NCBI RefSeq assembly: GCF_003265705.1
Contig: NW_020313057.1
Coordinates: forward strand, 6,633,354 to 6,697,353
DNA length: 64,000 nucleotides
Reading direction: 5' to 3'
Origin: Callorhinus ursinus
Taxonomy: Eukaryota; Chordata; Mammalia; Carnivora; Otariidae
Notes under the pieces: model-generated
Told to the model about the DNA's origin: nothing
Database searches by the model: none
What the model saw: the letters and a program-made list of their open reading frames with translations, nothing else
Translations under genes and position numbers: made by a program
Shown: in pieces, positions 36,110 to 46,735 of the stretch
Layout of the letters: each line of letters begins with the position of its first letter
How positions within the stretch are numbered: position 1 is the stretch's first letter

Positions 36110-36300
36110 TACCATTTGAATAGTATTTTATGCTTCTGAAAGTACTCTGTCATTTTCTTATTCGATTCTTACACAGAGGCTATGAAATAGAACAGTGGCT
36201 ATTGCCCTCCTGTTATTCTACCGAATGGCAAACTAGAGACAAGACTGATTAAGTGGAAAAGCTAAGATTTGAACTGAATCTTCTGATACTTAATGATTGT
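36110..36300 (-). mobile_element. MIR SINE
   Basis: Reverse-complement MIR text: TTATTCGATTCTTACACAGAGGC, AACTAGAGACAAGACTGA, AAGATTTGAACTGAATC. Confidence 0.6.
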
Positions 36301-36824
36301 CTAGCTTTAAGCATCAAGGGCCTCTGAGTTAGTCAAAAATTGGGGATAGAAGCTTTGGTAAAAAAAAAAAAAAAAAGCATATGAATTATTAAAAACTCTC
36401 CTACATATATTCTGCTCGGAGTTAGCTTAAAAAGTCACAATTTGCCATGTAGGATATACGACAAGGAAAACATCATATAGTCGATCAAAAGGGCGGAGTG
36501 AACTGTTTTGAAACTTAAAGACTTCAGCTTAGGTATTGGTCATGGATAATAAACCACAACCAGCTTGCTGAGAATAAGAATGAATGTTTCAAAAAACAAA
36601 AAAAAAAATGGAGCTGGGGCAAGTTGGCCAGAGGTGTACTGCTCAGTGATGATCTGGTGCAAAAGCCCCCAGAGGGTCTTGGGGTTGTGTGGGATCTTGG
36701 TAACCTTAGAACTATGCGAAAGCTGTGTCCAGAGTTAAGTTTGCAGAGAGCAGAAAAGAAGAATTAGCAAGTGCTTAATATTATAAAGAGATGCAAACTG
36801 GGATCTGGGCTTGATCTCAAAAAG
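36301..36824. other. Unassigned stretch with a poly-A run
   Basis: Contains A17 at about 36360-36376 without a recognisable retroelement body on either side. Confidence 0.4.
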
Positions 36825-36980
36825 CACTGCTTCTCATACTTGAATGTGCACCTGAAGCACATGCATAGCTTGTAAAAATGCAATCTGTCTGGGGCGAGGC
36901 CTGAGCTTCTGTATTTTTAACAAGCTCCCAGGTCATGCCAGTGCTGCTGGTCCACATGCCATCTTGGAGTAACAAGGTTT
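36825..36980 (+). mobile_element. Non-autonomous hAT-Charlie element (MER58/MER5-like)
   Basis: CACTGCTTCTCATACTTGAA, GGGGCGAGGCCTGAGCTTCT, ACAAGCTCCCAGGTCATGCC and CTGCTGGTCCACATGCC follow the order of MER58/MER5-type consensus. Ends decayed; TSD not clear. Confidence 0.7.
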
Positions 36981-37007
36981 AAAAGAACCACACCAGAAAC
37001 CCAGCTT

Positions 37008-37030
37008 CCCCCCCCCCCCCCCCCCCCCCC
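37008..37030 (+). repeat. Poly-C run of 23
   Basis: Uninterrupted C23 on the plus strand (G23 on the minus). Long C/G mononucleotide runs are rare in mammals; i-motif and G-quadruplex potential. The run length may be unreliable in an assembly. Confidence 0.95.
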
Positions 37031-37574
37031 ACACCTCTCTACTTCTCAGTTTATAAGTCAGGTCATCTTTAATGTTTGAGGAGACCTGGTTACAGTGCTG
37101 GTTCCAGAAGGCTCCAGAACTGTGCACACCAGGAGCCAGAAATGGGGCAGGAAAGAAGTGATCCCCACTATTTTATCCCACCATTTACCCTCTCCCTAAA
37201 GAAAATATACCTTCATATCTGCTACTCACATGCCAATTACAGTTTACTTCAGAGAAAGATAAATACAAGTTGTTGATGGAGAGGTTGTGTTACCTATGAA
37301 TTAAAACATCTTCTGGAAATCAAAAAATGAGAATTCAAGATAAACACATATTTCTTGGATATAAAGGCTCATTTAATATGTGGACAGTTGCCCAGAATAT
37401 CTCATTTTCTTTCTTTCATTTGGGGAGACATAGAAAGACCTCGCTTGTGTTGGCAGTGCAATCCGCCCACACCTGTGCATGGGGGTGCCCCCACCTGGAC
37501 TGTACCCTTACCCACATCTACTAGTCCTACTCTTGTTGGAAGATCTTCTGAGATTTATTTTTCCAGTCATTATA
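37031..37574. other. Unassigned stretch
   Basis: No repeat or gene recognised. Overlapping frames 37327-37524 and 37355-37630 are featureless. Confidence 0.4.
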
Positions 37575-38238
37575 TACTGTTGACCCTCATTATTTCAGAT
37601 TCTTTATTTGCAAATCCACCTACCCACTAAAATGTCTGTGAACCCCCAAATCAGTAACTGACAGTGCTTTCCCAGTCATTCGGGGACATGCACAGAGCAG
37701 CAAAAACTCTGAGTCGCCTGATGTGCACATTCCCAGCTGAGGTTGAACAAGGCGACATTCTCCCTTCTTGCCTCAGCTCTCATATAAAGGAGTGTCCTTT
37801 TTGGGGTCTATTTAATGCCACGTCTTTTTGCAGTTTTGTCCTTTTTTGGGTGATTTTGCTGTTTAACGTGGCCCGCAAGAAGTACTGAAATGCTGAATAG
37901 TATTCCTAAGCATAAGGAGACTGTGGTGTGCCTCATAGAGAAAATAGGTGTGTTCCATAAAATTCATTCAGGCAGGAGTTAAAATGCCAGTGGCTGTGAG
38001 TTCAATGTTAATGAGTCAACAATATATATTAAGTAAGGTGCCTTTAAACAGAAACTCGCTTAACACAAGGTTATGTACTGATGGGTTGATGACAATGAGG
38101 TTAGAGGCTTGCAGGAACCCAGCCCTGCATTTCCCCAGGGTGGTATTTCCCCAATGAACAGTGCTCAGTATCTGCTAATTCAGAGTTCACAGTAACTATA
38201 TAGGGCATAGTTACTACGGATAATGGAACTGGACTGTA
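37575..38238 (+). mobile_element. Tigger (pogo/Tc1-mariner) DNA transposon, internally deleted
   Basis: Left end TATACTGTTGACCCTCATT and right end GATAATGGAACTGGACTGTA are decayed inverted repeats next to TA. Internal text follows Tigger: TCATTCGGGGACATGCACAG, GCTGAGGTTGAACAAGGCGA, GGTGATTTTGCTGTTTAACG, GTGAGTTCAATGTTAATGAG. Only the start of the transposase gene remains (helix-turn-helix, CENP-B-like region, 37870-38040), and its ATG has become GTG. Most of the catalytic DDD region is absent. Confidence 0.9.
37869..38050 (+). pseudogene. Tigger transposase N-terminal relic
   Basis: Codons related to a Lys/Arg-rich start and the 'EFNVNESTIY' helix-turn-helix end are readable at 37960-38030. 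Stops occur at once (AAGTACTGA, 37880-37888) and no catalytic domain follows. Confidence 0.65.
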
Positions 38239-38261
38239 GCTGTGTTTGTGACAAACAAGTA

Positions 38262-38500
38262 ACTTATGGTTAAGCAGGTGGGCTCTAGAGCAAGACTCTG
38301 TGAGTTCAAATTCCAGCCCTACCACTTACCACTTGGTAGAGTTTGGGTTTCAATTTCCTCTCTTGCAAAAGGACCTCATTCATAAGGATGGGGATGAGGT
38401 TTAAAGGAATTGGTGCCACACGCACGCTCATACAGGAAACACTCAAAATAATATCTGGTAGGCAGCAAGTACTCGACAATATTATTCACTGTCACTGCTG
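38262..38500 (+). mobile_element. MIR SINE
   Basis: GGTGGGCTCTAGAGCAAGAC, GAGTTCAAATTCCAGCCCTA, CCACTTACCACTTGG, then a decayed 3' half ending near AAGTACTCGACAATATTATT. Confidence 0.75.
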
Positions 38501-39188
38501 CTCATTATTTTATAGGGCATGGAACCTCAGAAAGCTCTGGGAAGGTGTATAATATCACACAGAAGCATCTGAGCTGAGACAGGAATGCAGTTCTTCTGAG
38601 TCCAACACCAAACTCACAGGGGAAGCTATCCAAAGGAGTGAGAAGTGTCTGGAGCCTGTCTGTACAGCTGGTCATCGCCCTAAATACAGAGTTGTGGGCT
38701 GTGTATTGAAAGACACAATGGGATGGGGTCAATCAGCAAGAGATAGGAAAAGGGGTGCCTTTGAGTGATTGCAGCCATTTTCAGGTGTCAGATCTCAGAC
38801 CCCTTGGTTTTGCAGCTTTTTATAGAATGCCTGTGGAAACATAATGTTAGGCAGGGGTGACTGCAGTTCAGCATTTCAGACATATCATCTTTTCTCTCTA
38901 GTGCTGCAGGGGTTATGCTACAAATTGAAAGATCCAGCTACATGAAAAGGAACTGACACATGGAGCCAGAAAGTCTTTTCTTTTGCGGAAAGCTCTGATC
39001 TTCAAGTTAGCCAATCTGGAAGGGGCGTATTTGACAAGAACAATTTCAAATTTTGTATTTCCAGAGACCACAAGCATAACAAGGAAATTAGGGCCACATC
39101 CGGGATGGATGGGGGAAAAATGCAAATGTGAAAGTGAGACAAGGATGCCAAAAATTGCATACAGAATACCCCCCAAGTGCTTCCCAGG
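38501..39188. other. Unassigned stretch left of the 208-bp duplicated block
   Basis: No repeat identified with confidence; overlapping short frames on both strands at 38913-39243 are uninformative. Resembles ordinary single-copy sequence. Confidence 0.4.
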
Positions 39189-39396
39189 CCTACCAGTAGG
39201 ACAAGTTCATGCTTGGGAGTCAGGAGTAAGCTCCTCGGGTTAGGGGTGCTCAGAAGACACCCCTCTTTCTCTTTACTGCCCGCACCATGGTAAAACACGA
39301 TCTCTTCACAACTTGCCACCCTACCCTAGGAAGCAGAGATGCTCCTTTGCCTTTGGAAGCAGCCTCTTAAAAATATTCATCCAGCTCTGTAAAGAG
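39189..39396 (+). repeat. 208-bp direct duplication, copy 1
   Basis: Identical to 43998-44205 except for two bases (C/T in CTCCTCGGG, A/C in AGGAAGCAG), with no gap. Starts CCTACCAGTAGGACAAG and ends CAGCTCTGTAAAGAG. No poly-A tail, no TSD at either copy, no recognised family. Contains a short hairpin, AGGGGTG..CACCCCT. Both copies give the same minus-strand frame start (MASCEEIVFYHGAGSKEKEG), which is a by-product. Confidence 0.95.
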
Positions 39397-39629
39397 GAAA
39401 GAGGTGGAGAGCAGATGGCTTGCCTTCTGGTATTTTAAGATTTTTGGCATTGGGAAAACAGATTTCCCTAAGGATCAGAGAAGAAAGGGAGATCATTTTT
39501 AAGAAAGGAGATAGTACAATGGAGGAAGATTATGAGTAGGTGTCTCAGGCACACAATGGGGAGTTACAGATAAGAGGAAAAATTCATAGAAGTTTAGGAA
39601 ATCGACAGGCTTAAGGAGCAGAGAAACTT

Positions 39630-39835
39630 ATTATTACTGTCCAGTGAGCATTGTGCTGAATGCCACAAATCCCTCCACTTAGTTACTGCCCCTAACAGTC
39701 CCAGGAGGCAGTTATGATTTTCCTCATTTTATCAGAAGGGAAACCAACTCGGTGAATTTTTAAAACCTACTCAAGGACACATAGGTGGTAAATAAAGGCA
39801 GAGGAGAAATTCAAGATTATAAAGCTAGAGCTCTT
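39630..39835 (-). mobile_element. MIR SINE
   Basis: Reverse-complement MIR: CAGTCCCAGGAGGCAGTTAT, TCCTCATTTTATCAGAAGGG, ACACATAGGTGGTAAATAAA. Confidence 0.7.
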
Positions 39836-39867
39836 TGTAACAACAACAACAACAAAACCCATAAGAA

Positions 39868-40078
39868 CAGTAATAAAAGCTAGTATTTATGAAGTACATT
39901 ATAAGTGCCACACACAGTACTACAGATTGGACATGCATTAACTAATTTAATCTTCGTGGCAATCTTGAAATTCATGTACAATTGCACCCATTTCAGAGAT
40001 GCAGAAACCGAGGCTTGGAGAAGTTAAGAAACTTGCCTAACCTCTCATAACTAATGATTGTTAGAGCTGTGATAGGAT
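39868..40078 (-). mobile_element. MIR SINE, adjacent to the previous one
   Basis: Reverse-complement MIR: GCTAGTATTTATGAAGTAC, ACTAATTTAATCTTCGTGGC, CATTTCAGAGATGCAGAAAC, GTTAAGAAACTTGCC. Only 33 bp, including a short (AAC)n, separate the two MIRs. Confidence 0.75.
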
Positions 40079-41377
40079 ACATCAGAGGGAAGCTTGCTAG
40101 CGCTAAAGAGAGATCCTTACCAACATCTGAACTGGTGTTTATGCAAAGCCTCAGAGTGTATGGGTACAGCCAGGAGTGGTCACCCCAGCTGTAGAGAATG
40201 GACACCTGACTGATATTCTCAGAGAAGATGAAGAACAGGCTAGCCCAAAGCAGAAGTCCGCGAGGTAAAGGAAAGCAAAGAAAGCCAGAAAGGTCAGGAT
40301 GGGATAATGGGGTGAATGTGGGGAGGTGAAGTGAGAAGCTGGGAAAAAGTTGTCTTAGCCTGCTGAGTGGCTCAGCTCAGCAGCGCTAAGTAAGACACTT
40401 GCCATCAGCCAGAGGAAAGACAGGAGCTGAGCGGGCAGCTCCAGAAAAACTAAGAAGTTGTCTCACTGTGAAGCCAAAGTAGTGGATCTGAGGCCCCGTC
40501 AGAAAAGGATGGTATTTTTTTCCAGGAAGTAAGCTTAGAAGAGAGCTAGGCTAGCCTGGAGGCTAGTGGCATATTCAGCAGGAGCCATGGCCTCGAGGAC
40601 TGAGGGATTTTTGAAGTCAGGGACAACGTAAGAGCCTGAAAGAGCCCATCTACAGAACGAAAACCACACTAAGCCAAGGAGCAGTGTGAGGTATCCTTGG
40701 TCCCATGGGCATGTGCCCAGCCCGGCCCTGTGCTGGGCCAGAGGGACTAATGGCAGAAGGGACACCTGCCTGGGAGGAAGAGAAGGTGAGAGGAAGCTCT
40801 GATCCAATGTGTAAATGCCAGCTGCAGAGACAGCCTCGCTTTCCCCAAGTAGCGACAGCCAAAATCCAATCCTTGCTGCTCTCCCAAGGGAAGATGCTTT
40901 CACTTCATTATTTTACCCAGAATGGTCTGCTTGCAAGTGTCAAAGCCTGAGTCAGAATGATCTCTGTGCCCAACAATTTATCCCTTCGTGCATCTATTTT
41001 AATATATTTTCCTAACTAAGTCAGTCCAGTCCCTCTGCAGGACACCACACCCAGACAAATGTTCAGAACCTCACTTCTCTCTGACTCTCTGCTCTTGGAT
41101 ACAGGAGTATCTTCTGACGGAGCCACGCAACTCCAAGTAAGATTTATTTTAAGAGAAACTTGCCCACCTTTTAGAGTAAATAAAGCTGAGAGCAGAGCTG
41201 AGAGACTTCATTTCCACTTCCTAGTATAGTGACTGAAGAGTGAGCTTCCTTCGGCTTCGGTTGCTTTTCTCAGAAAGTTTTTATTTAGCTTACTAGAAGA
41301 AAGCACAGTTTCCAGACCAAAGAGGAAGAAAATAAGACAAGGCAAGGCAAGTAAGTAAAAGACATTTCAGCTCTGGC

Positions 41378-41449
41378 TTTTTTTTTTTTTTTTTTTAATA
41401 ATCTCTCTCTCTCTTTCTCTCTCTCTCCCTCTTTCTCTCTCTCTCTGTC
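41378..41449 (+). repeat. T19 run followed by (CT)n microsatellite
   Basis: T at 41378-41396, then CT/CTTT/CCCT units to 41449. The order (T run then CT) is not that of an antisense SINEC, whose tail would be followed by GATTTTATTTATTTG and GA repeats, so no SINE is called. Confidence 0.85.
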
Positions 41450-42537
41450 AGTTTTATTTGTATTTTTACTAATAATCAATCTTACTATATAATATGAAGC
41501 ATCACTACAATAGATAAAGGCGTGGTATACATATGACAAGAGAAGAGCGGTGGAGAGAAATGAACTGAAATATGCATTCAAAGCTATTGCTGTAAATAAT
41601 ATATCTTATAAAAAATGTCCACAGGGGAGCTGGTATATAAATAGAACCACAGTGTGAAATAAGAGTTGTGCCTTATTTTCTGTAGGAGCAGCTGTTTCTG
41701 TGCCAGTAAGCAAAGATGCTAACAAAAGAATACACTAAGTGATGTCCCTTAGATGTCTGTCCTTCCCATGGCATATACGTATGTTATATACGGGGCGATG
41801 GCATGTGTGCTCACTTTACCCACCTACAGACTTGATTTGTTTTTAAGGATTAAAGGACAGTATCCTACATGGAGCTGTCACACACCAATCAATGTGGGTT
41901 GATATGAAGCACAGTGAGTGACGCCCAAGTGGGTTTAACCTGGAGGGAAAATGAAGATACTGTACTTCCAAGAACTTTAAATAATGGCATATAAATTATT
42001 TATTTCCCAGGATGTAATTCAAATAACCAACAGGACAGAAAAAATAAAGGAATAAAAGGTTGTGCATTGTATTTTGTGCAGTATAGGTGTCTCAACCTAA
42101 TGAGTCTCCTGGATCCTAGTTTGCTTCTGAATATCACCAGGGGTGATTATAGCTTGCAAAAGTAGACCAGCAAAAGGCATGCTTTCCTAGGTCTTGGGCT
42201 GTAATTAAAGCCACAAGCCATCAGATAGCAAAGAGGCCAGCTGCAGCCCTTCAAACCTTTAGTACCCTGACATTAAAAATAGATTACAGCACAAAATATG
42301 TACCAAAAATAATCCCAATAAAAAAATTTGCACATTTGATTACTATAATTGATTTTTTCTTCTAGATATGAATAAATGACCCAGGCTAAATGCCAGTTCC
42401 TTGCAAAGAATTTCATTTAAGCTTCACTGAATTGAAAAGCCTCAACCAGACTCAACATTTCCAACTTCCTAGCAAGTAGCAGAAAATCTACCTGACAGTT
42501 GCTATGGAAACACGAACAGGAAGAGTGAACCACCAGC

Positions 42538-42837
42538 CTATAAATCCACAGAGAAACCTTTCTTAATTGGAAGGCCTTTAACCCACACATTTTTCTCATA
42601 GCTGCAGAGCTTATTTCTAAAGAGATTATTAAATTCCTCAATTGACTTATGAAGGATGCTTCCCACTATATTACTGTGCTTTGGGTTGCTCGTTCCTTTA
42701 TATCTGTTTCCAAAATTACAAAGCAGACCAGGGATAATAAAAGTTAACACAGATGTTTCAATGAAAAATCCATATGATGTTCCGAAAATAACTTTTGCAG
42801 CAATGCTGAACAAAAAGGATTCCAATACAAGAACCAA
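42538..42837 (-). other. 99-codon open frame, unrecognised
   Basis: Starts MVLVLESFLFSIAAKVIFG, with a hydrophobic first half (two stretches could span a membrane) and a polar second half (HKSIEEFNNLFRNKLCSYEK). No family recognised. A plus-strand frame (42656-42847) overlaps it. Probably chance in AT-rich DNA. Confidence 0.15.
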
Positions 42838-43839
42838 GATGGTGTAGACGTGTTTGTCTCAAAGCTATATCTAAGTTACCAAACTTTTTCACCACCCTCT
42901 GAAATTCAAAATATTAATATGAGTAGGAAATCCTGACAGCATTTCCCAATGTGTAAGAACAGTGACCAGATCAGAAGAAAATGAATAAATGAGGTGGTGG
43001 GATATGTTAATTTTACGCTCACTCTTGATTTTTTAAAATGCTCTTTACAATTGAAAGTAAATACTAACCCGTACGTGACTGACTAGACAAAAAGCAAATA
43101 AACACAACCCACCATCTTCATGAACCTCAACAGGATCAGAGTAGTGTTGGTTGGCTAATTTAAACTTGACTAAATTCCATAATAAATCTACATGAAGAGC
43201 AGGAGTTATGACAGAGAAGATGGAATATACACACATGCCCCTATCCAGAGGCAACCTCTCTCTCCTTCCTTCCTGCTGTGTTAAAGAAACGGTCCTCCTC
43301 CCAGCCTGAGCTAATGTTCTGCTTGGATTTATTTCCCACCCTCTTCAGCTCCCTTTGGCACCTTTTTATAGGAACGAGGCCTACAAATCAACAAAGCCCC
43401 CCAAACCCATGTTCCACTCCGTACTGCTCTCTCTCTCTGCTTCCCTTCCAGCCTTGTATTTGAATGAATTTTATTTTCCTCACTGCCTCTAGGTCCTTAC
43501 TTTCTGTTCTCTCTTTAGCTCCCTGCAAAATGGCACCCATTCCTTGTCACCGTACTTGGTTGTTATGGTCCCCGACTTCTCTTCTGGCATGGCGGGCCAC
43601 TCATGTCCTCTTTATGTGAATTTTTCCCTTGTTTCCATTGTACAGCAGCACTCTCTTTGCTTTTCTTCCGTCTTTTCAGTTGTTCGCTCTCTGCCTACTT
43701 TGTGACATTCCTCAGGATATTTCATAAACGCTCTTCTTCCAGTTTCTATCTCCACTGGACAACTTCAAACCTTCCCATGGCTTCAGTTACTATCAATGCA
43801 GTAATGACTCACAAATATTTATTTCAACCTTGATATAAA

Positions 43840-43960
43840 AAGAGGGCAATAAATATCTACCACATCAGGCTGTTGAGAGCACTGAAGACAACATTTAAAA
43901 CTTGTCTGACACATTTTTAGCAGTGGAAACATTAGCTATTATTAGTATGTATTTGAGACA
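43840..43960 (+). mobile_element. MIR SINE 3' fragment
   Basis: AGGCTGTTGAGAGCACTGA, AACTTGTCTGACACATTTT and GAAACATTAGCTATTATTAG match the MIR 3' half. Confidence 0.55.
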
Positions 43961-43997
43961 CCGTAAAAACAGCATGTACAAAGCTGAACTCTCATCT

Positions 43998-44205
43998 CCT
44001 ACCAGTAGGACAAGTTCATGCTTGGGAGTCAGGAGTAAGCTCCTTGGGTTAGGGGTGCTCAGAAGACACCCCTCTTTCTCTTTACTGCCCGCACCATGGT
44101 AAAACACGATCTCTTCACAACTTGCCACCCTACCCTAGGACGCAGAGATGCTCCTTTGCCTTTGGAAGCAGCCTCTTAAAAATATTCATCCAGCTCTGTA
44201 AAGAG
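43998..44205 (+). repeat. 208-bp direct duplication, copy 2
   Basis: Same block as 39189-39396, same orientation, 4809 bp downstream, 206/208 identical. It lies between a MIR fragment and an L2 3' fragment. Flanks (left ...ACTCTCATCT, right TGTTTCTTTCC...) share nothing with the flanks of copy 1. Confidence 0.95.
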
Positions 44206-44214
44206 TGTTTCTTT

Positions 44215-44475
44215 CCATAGATTCATTCTCAGTAGATCTCTACTTGTCCTTTAAGCCCATTTTCATCACCAACTCCTTCAAGAACCATTCCCACCATCCT
44301 TCTTGAGTCAGGGGCCCCTCTTCATCTATCGAATCATGCTGTATTATAAATGGCTGTATCCTACTGCACTGTAATTGCCTATTTGCCTGGATCTATTCAT
44401 TTGAGAGGGCAAAACTCTATAGTTTTATTCACTGTTTTATCCCCAACCAATATGTATTGAGCCACGAGTGAATGA
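44215..44475 (+). mobile_element. L2 LINE 3' end fragment
   Basis: AAGAACCATTCCCACCATCC, GTCAGGGGCCCCTCTTCATC, CTGCACTGTAATTGCCTATT and GAGCCACGAGTGAATGAAAC follow the L2 3' end. Confidence 0.7.
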
Positions 44476-45425
44476 AACTGGATTAGTACATAAAATAAAC
44501 CATTAACCAGAAATCCTTAACTTATTCCTTCATGGCTGTCCTATGAAGTCTTTGGCGATTTCTTCAGTTTTATCTATCCAAACCTCCTTTACTGAAAATC
44601 TAGTTGTTGCCAATTAACCTTATAGAGGTGTCCGATATTATTTTGGTTTCAAAATGACATTGGATGACAAGAAATCTTCAAGTAATATGGGGGGGAGCAG
44701 GGAGTTACAAAGTATGAGTGAACAAAATACTGCTGAAAAGTTAAGAATACGATGTAATCAAACATGTGCTCATCTACAAAGGTAGTATTTTCCCAGCATT
44801 CACACTGACATGGCTCCTGAAAAACTTACCTTGTGTCTATTTTGACCATTAACTACCTGTAGAAAATAATCTTCTTTGAAATCATTTGTTTAATGATGTG
44901 GACAAAGACTTTCTCTGGCTAAGGTGCTCAAGAGATATTCTCAAACCACATGCTTTGAGCACTCTCACACTGCCTACTTTGGGGAGCTGCCAGAGATTTA
45001 GGGTTTTCATTCAATGTGTCCACGTAACAATCGAGGGAAAATAAGTAGGGGATAGGGGATCATGTAGATTCCATCTAGCAGTTTGCTACAGAAACAAAAA
45101 TACTTGCGAACAGTATGTATACACAATTATACACACAAACAATGAGTGTGGCCAAAGCACAGTATCTGCAAGCACTTCTGATTTACGTGGATGACCACAC
45201 ATTTACACATGCACTCACACATTCATGAGGCTGTCACTTTGCGCTTACTTTCGCAACCAAAGAAATCTCTTGGTGTTCTGTTTCATATTCTTCTAACTTG
45301 CAAAAGGGTGGAACACTTGCAACAGACACAGTATGGGTTACTCTGATCTTCTTAACCAATATAGAAGCCATTGAGATTTCCATGACTGTCCACTTGGGGA
45401 GGGTGTACACAACAGTGGAGCTTTG
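44476..45425. other. Unassigned stretch
   Basis: Apparently single-copy; overlapping opposite-strand frames at 45234-45519 carry no motif. Confidence 0.4.
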
Positions 45426-45429
45426 GTGC

Positions 45430-45600
45430 ATAAAATATGGGATTCTGAATCCAGCTATGGCTCTTGCTGGGCCTGTGACTTTGGGAAAACTTCCTGAACT
45501 TCAGCTGCCTCCCTTGTGAAGAGGAGAAAATAGTACCAGCCTTAGAGGACTGTCGAGAAAGGTATAAGAGATTATACAGATAAGATTGTTTAGGTTAATA
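45430..45600 (+). mobile_element. MIR SINE
   Basis: GGATTCTGAATCCAGCTATG, GGGCCTGTGACTTTGGGAAA, GAAGAGGAGAAAATAGTACC. Ends next to an older SINEC. Confidence 0.65.
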
Positions 45601-45605
45601 AATGT

Positions 45606-45990
45606 TCCTGGGGTGGTTCAGTTAAGTATCCACCTCTTGATTTCAACTCAGGTCATGATCTCAGGGTCATAAGATCGAGCTGAGCATGGAGGCTGTTTTA
45701 AGATTCTCTTGGGGTGCGTGGGTGGCTCAGTTGGTTAAGCGTCTGCCTTCGGCTTGAGTCATGATCCCAGGGTCCTGAGATCGAACCCCGTGTCAGGCTC
45801 CCTGCTCAGTGGGAAGCCTGCTTCTCACTCTCCTTCCCACTCGTGCTCTCTCTCATCTCTCTGTCTCTCTCTCTCTCTCAAATAAATAAAATCTTTATAT
45901 AAAAAAAACTCTTCCTTTCCCTTTGCCCCTCCCCCACGCATGCTCACTCTCTTCCGCTCTCTCTCTCTCTTTCTCTCAAAAGAAAAAAAT
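45606..45990 (+). mobile_element. Old SINEC, split by a younger SINEC
   Basis: Left half 45606-45710 (GGGGTGGTTCAGTTAAGTAT, AGGTCATGATCTCAGGGTC, TTTTAAGATTCTCTT). Right half 45909-45990 (TTGCCCCTCCCCCACGCATG, (CT)n, AAAAGAAAAAAATG tail). Collinear across the younger insertion. Confidence 0.85.
45711..45908 (+). mobile_element. Younger SINEC nested in the older one
   Basis: Head GGGGTGCGTGGGTGGCTCAG, GGTTAAGCGTCTGCC, tail AAATAAATAAAATC plus A run. It landed at the TTAAGATTCTCTT segment of the older SINE; CTCTT recurs on both sides as a decayed TSD. Confidence 0.92.
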
Positions 45991-46554
45991 GCTCAGTTAA
46001 ATGCAGTTAAAGAAGAGATGAGCCACGTAGCTCCAATCTACCTGAGGTCATCTCAAGTGACTATTGCTGCCAAACCTTGCCGTTTGATCAAGTAGATATG
46101 TGAATGAATTAGCTCATGTATTGTCTTCCACCTGGAACATCACTTAGGATGTGAACATTAGTAACTGTAGCTATCTCTTTAGCTCTGACCCTTGTTGGAA
46201 CACATAATTTAAAAAAAAAATCTTTTGTAGCAGGTTTTCAGCCTGCTCTTTAAAACTTATAAATGGAAAATTCAACTTGTTTATTGAAATACATAAAATG
46301 CCAAAATAACGTTAGTGATCTATCTGTATTGTGCAGATCAAGTATATATGTATATGAAATAAAAAGTAATTCTTCCTTATAGACAGTGAAGTCCAATATC
46401 TTTTTGATTCTGCTTTTCTTTAAAAATAATTTTTAAAAATTGCCAAAAGCTTATGTCCAAACAAGAGCGAATTTGGAAGTTTGGCTCACTCATTTGATTC
46501 ACAACTTCATTCTACCTATTTCTACCGTATGATATCAGGGTACATATTTCCACA
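45991..46554. other. Unassigned stretch
   Basis: AT-rich, no gene or repeat recognised. Confidence 0.4.
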
Positions 46555-46735
46555 TCAGGTAACTAATTTAATCTTCATAATAACATTGAAATATATGTGG
46601 GTTTTTGAATATTATTGCCATTTTTACACATGAGAAGGCTAAAACTCAGAGAAGTAATTTCCACAATTACACCAAGAATTAGGTAGAATCAAGATTCACA
46701 CCCAGCTGTCTGATAATAAAGACTATTGTTTTTCC
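46555..46735 (-). mobile_element. MIR SINE
   Basis: Reverse-complement MIR: ACTAATTTAATCTTCATAAT, TTACACATGAGAAGGCTAAA, CAGAGAAGTAATTTCC. Confidence 0.7.

Larger units (their letters stand above)
40079..43839. other. Long repeat-poor stretch without a recognised gene
   Basis: 3.8 kb with few identifiable repeats. It contains the T19/(CT)n tract listed separately. A 122-codon minus frame (40535-40903) overlaps frames in three other registers in GC-rich sequence and shows no domain. Another minus frame at 42538-42837 is listed separately. 43260-43830 is pyrimidine-rich and could be an old L2-like relic (ATCTCCACTGGACAACTTCA, ATGACTCACAAATATTTATT). The low repeat density would suit a conserved or regulatory region, but this cannot be tested here. 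Confidence 0.4.

Noticed and set aside
39189..39396. 208-bp block read as a solo LTR
   Set aside because: No TG...CA ends and no 4-6 bp TSD at either copy, so an LTR is not supported, though a fragment of one is not excluded.
40535..40950. 122-codon minus frame and overlapping plus frames
   Set aside because: At least four registers are open in the same GC-rich 400 bp and no family is recognised.
41378..41449. T run plus CT repeat read as an antisense SINE tail
   Set aside because: An antisense SINEC would show GATTTTATTTATTTG then GA repeats and a tRNA-like head to the right; neither is present.
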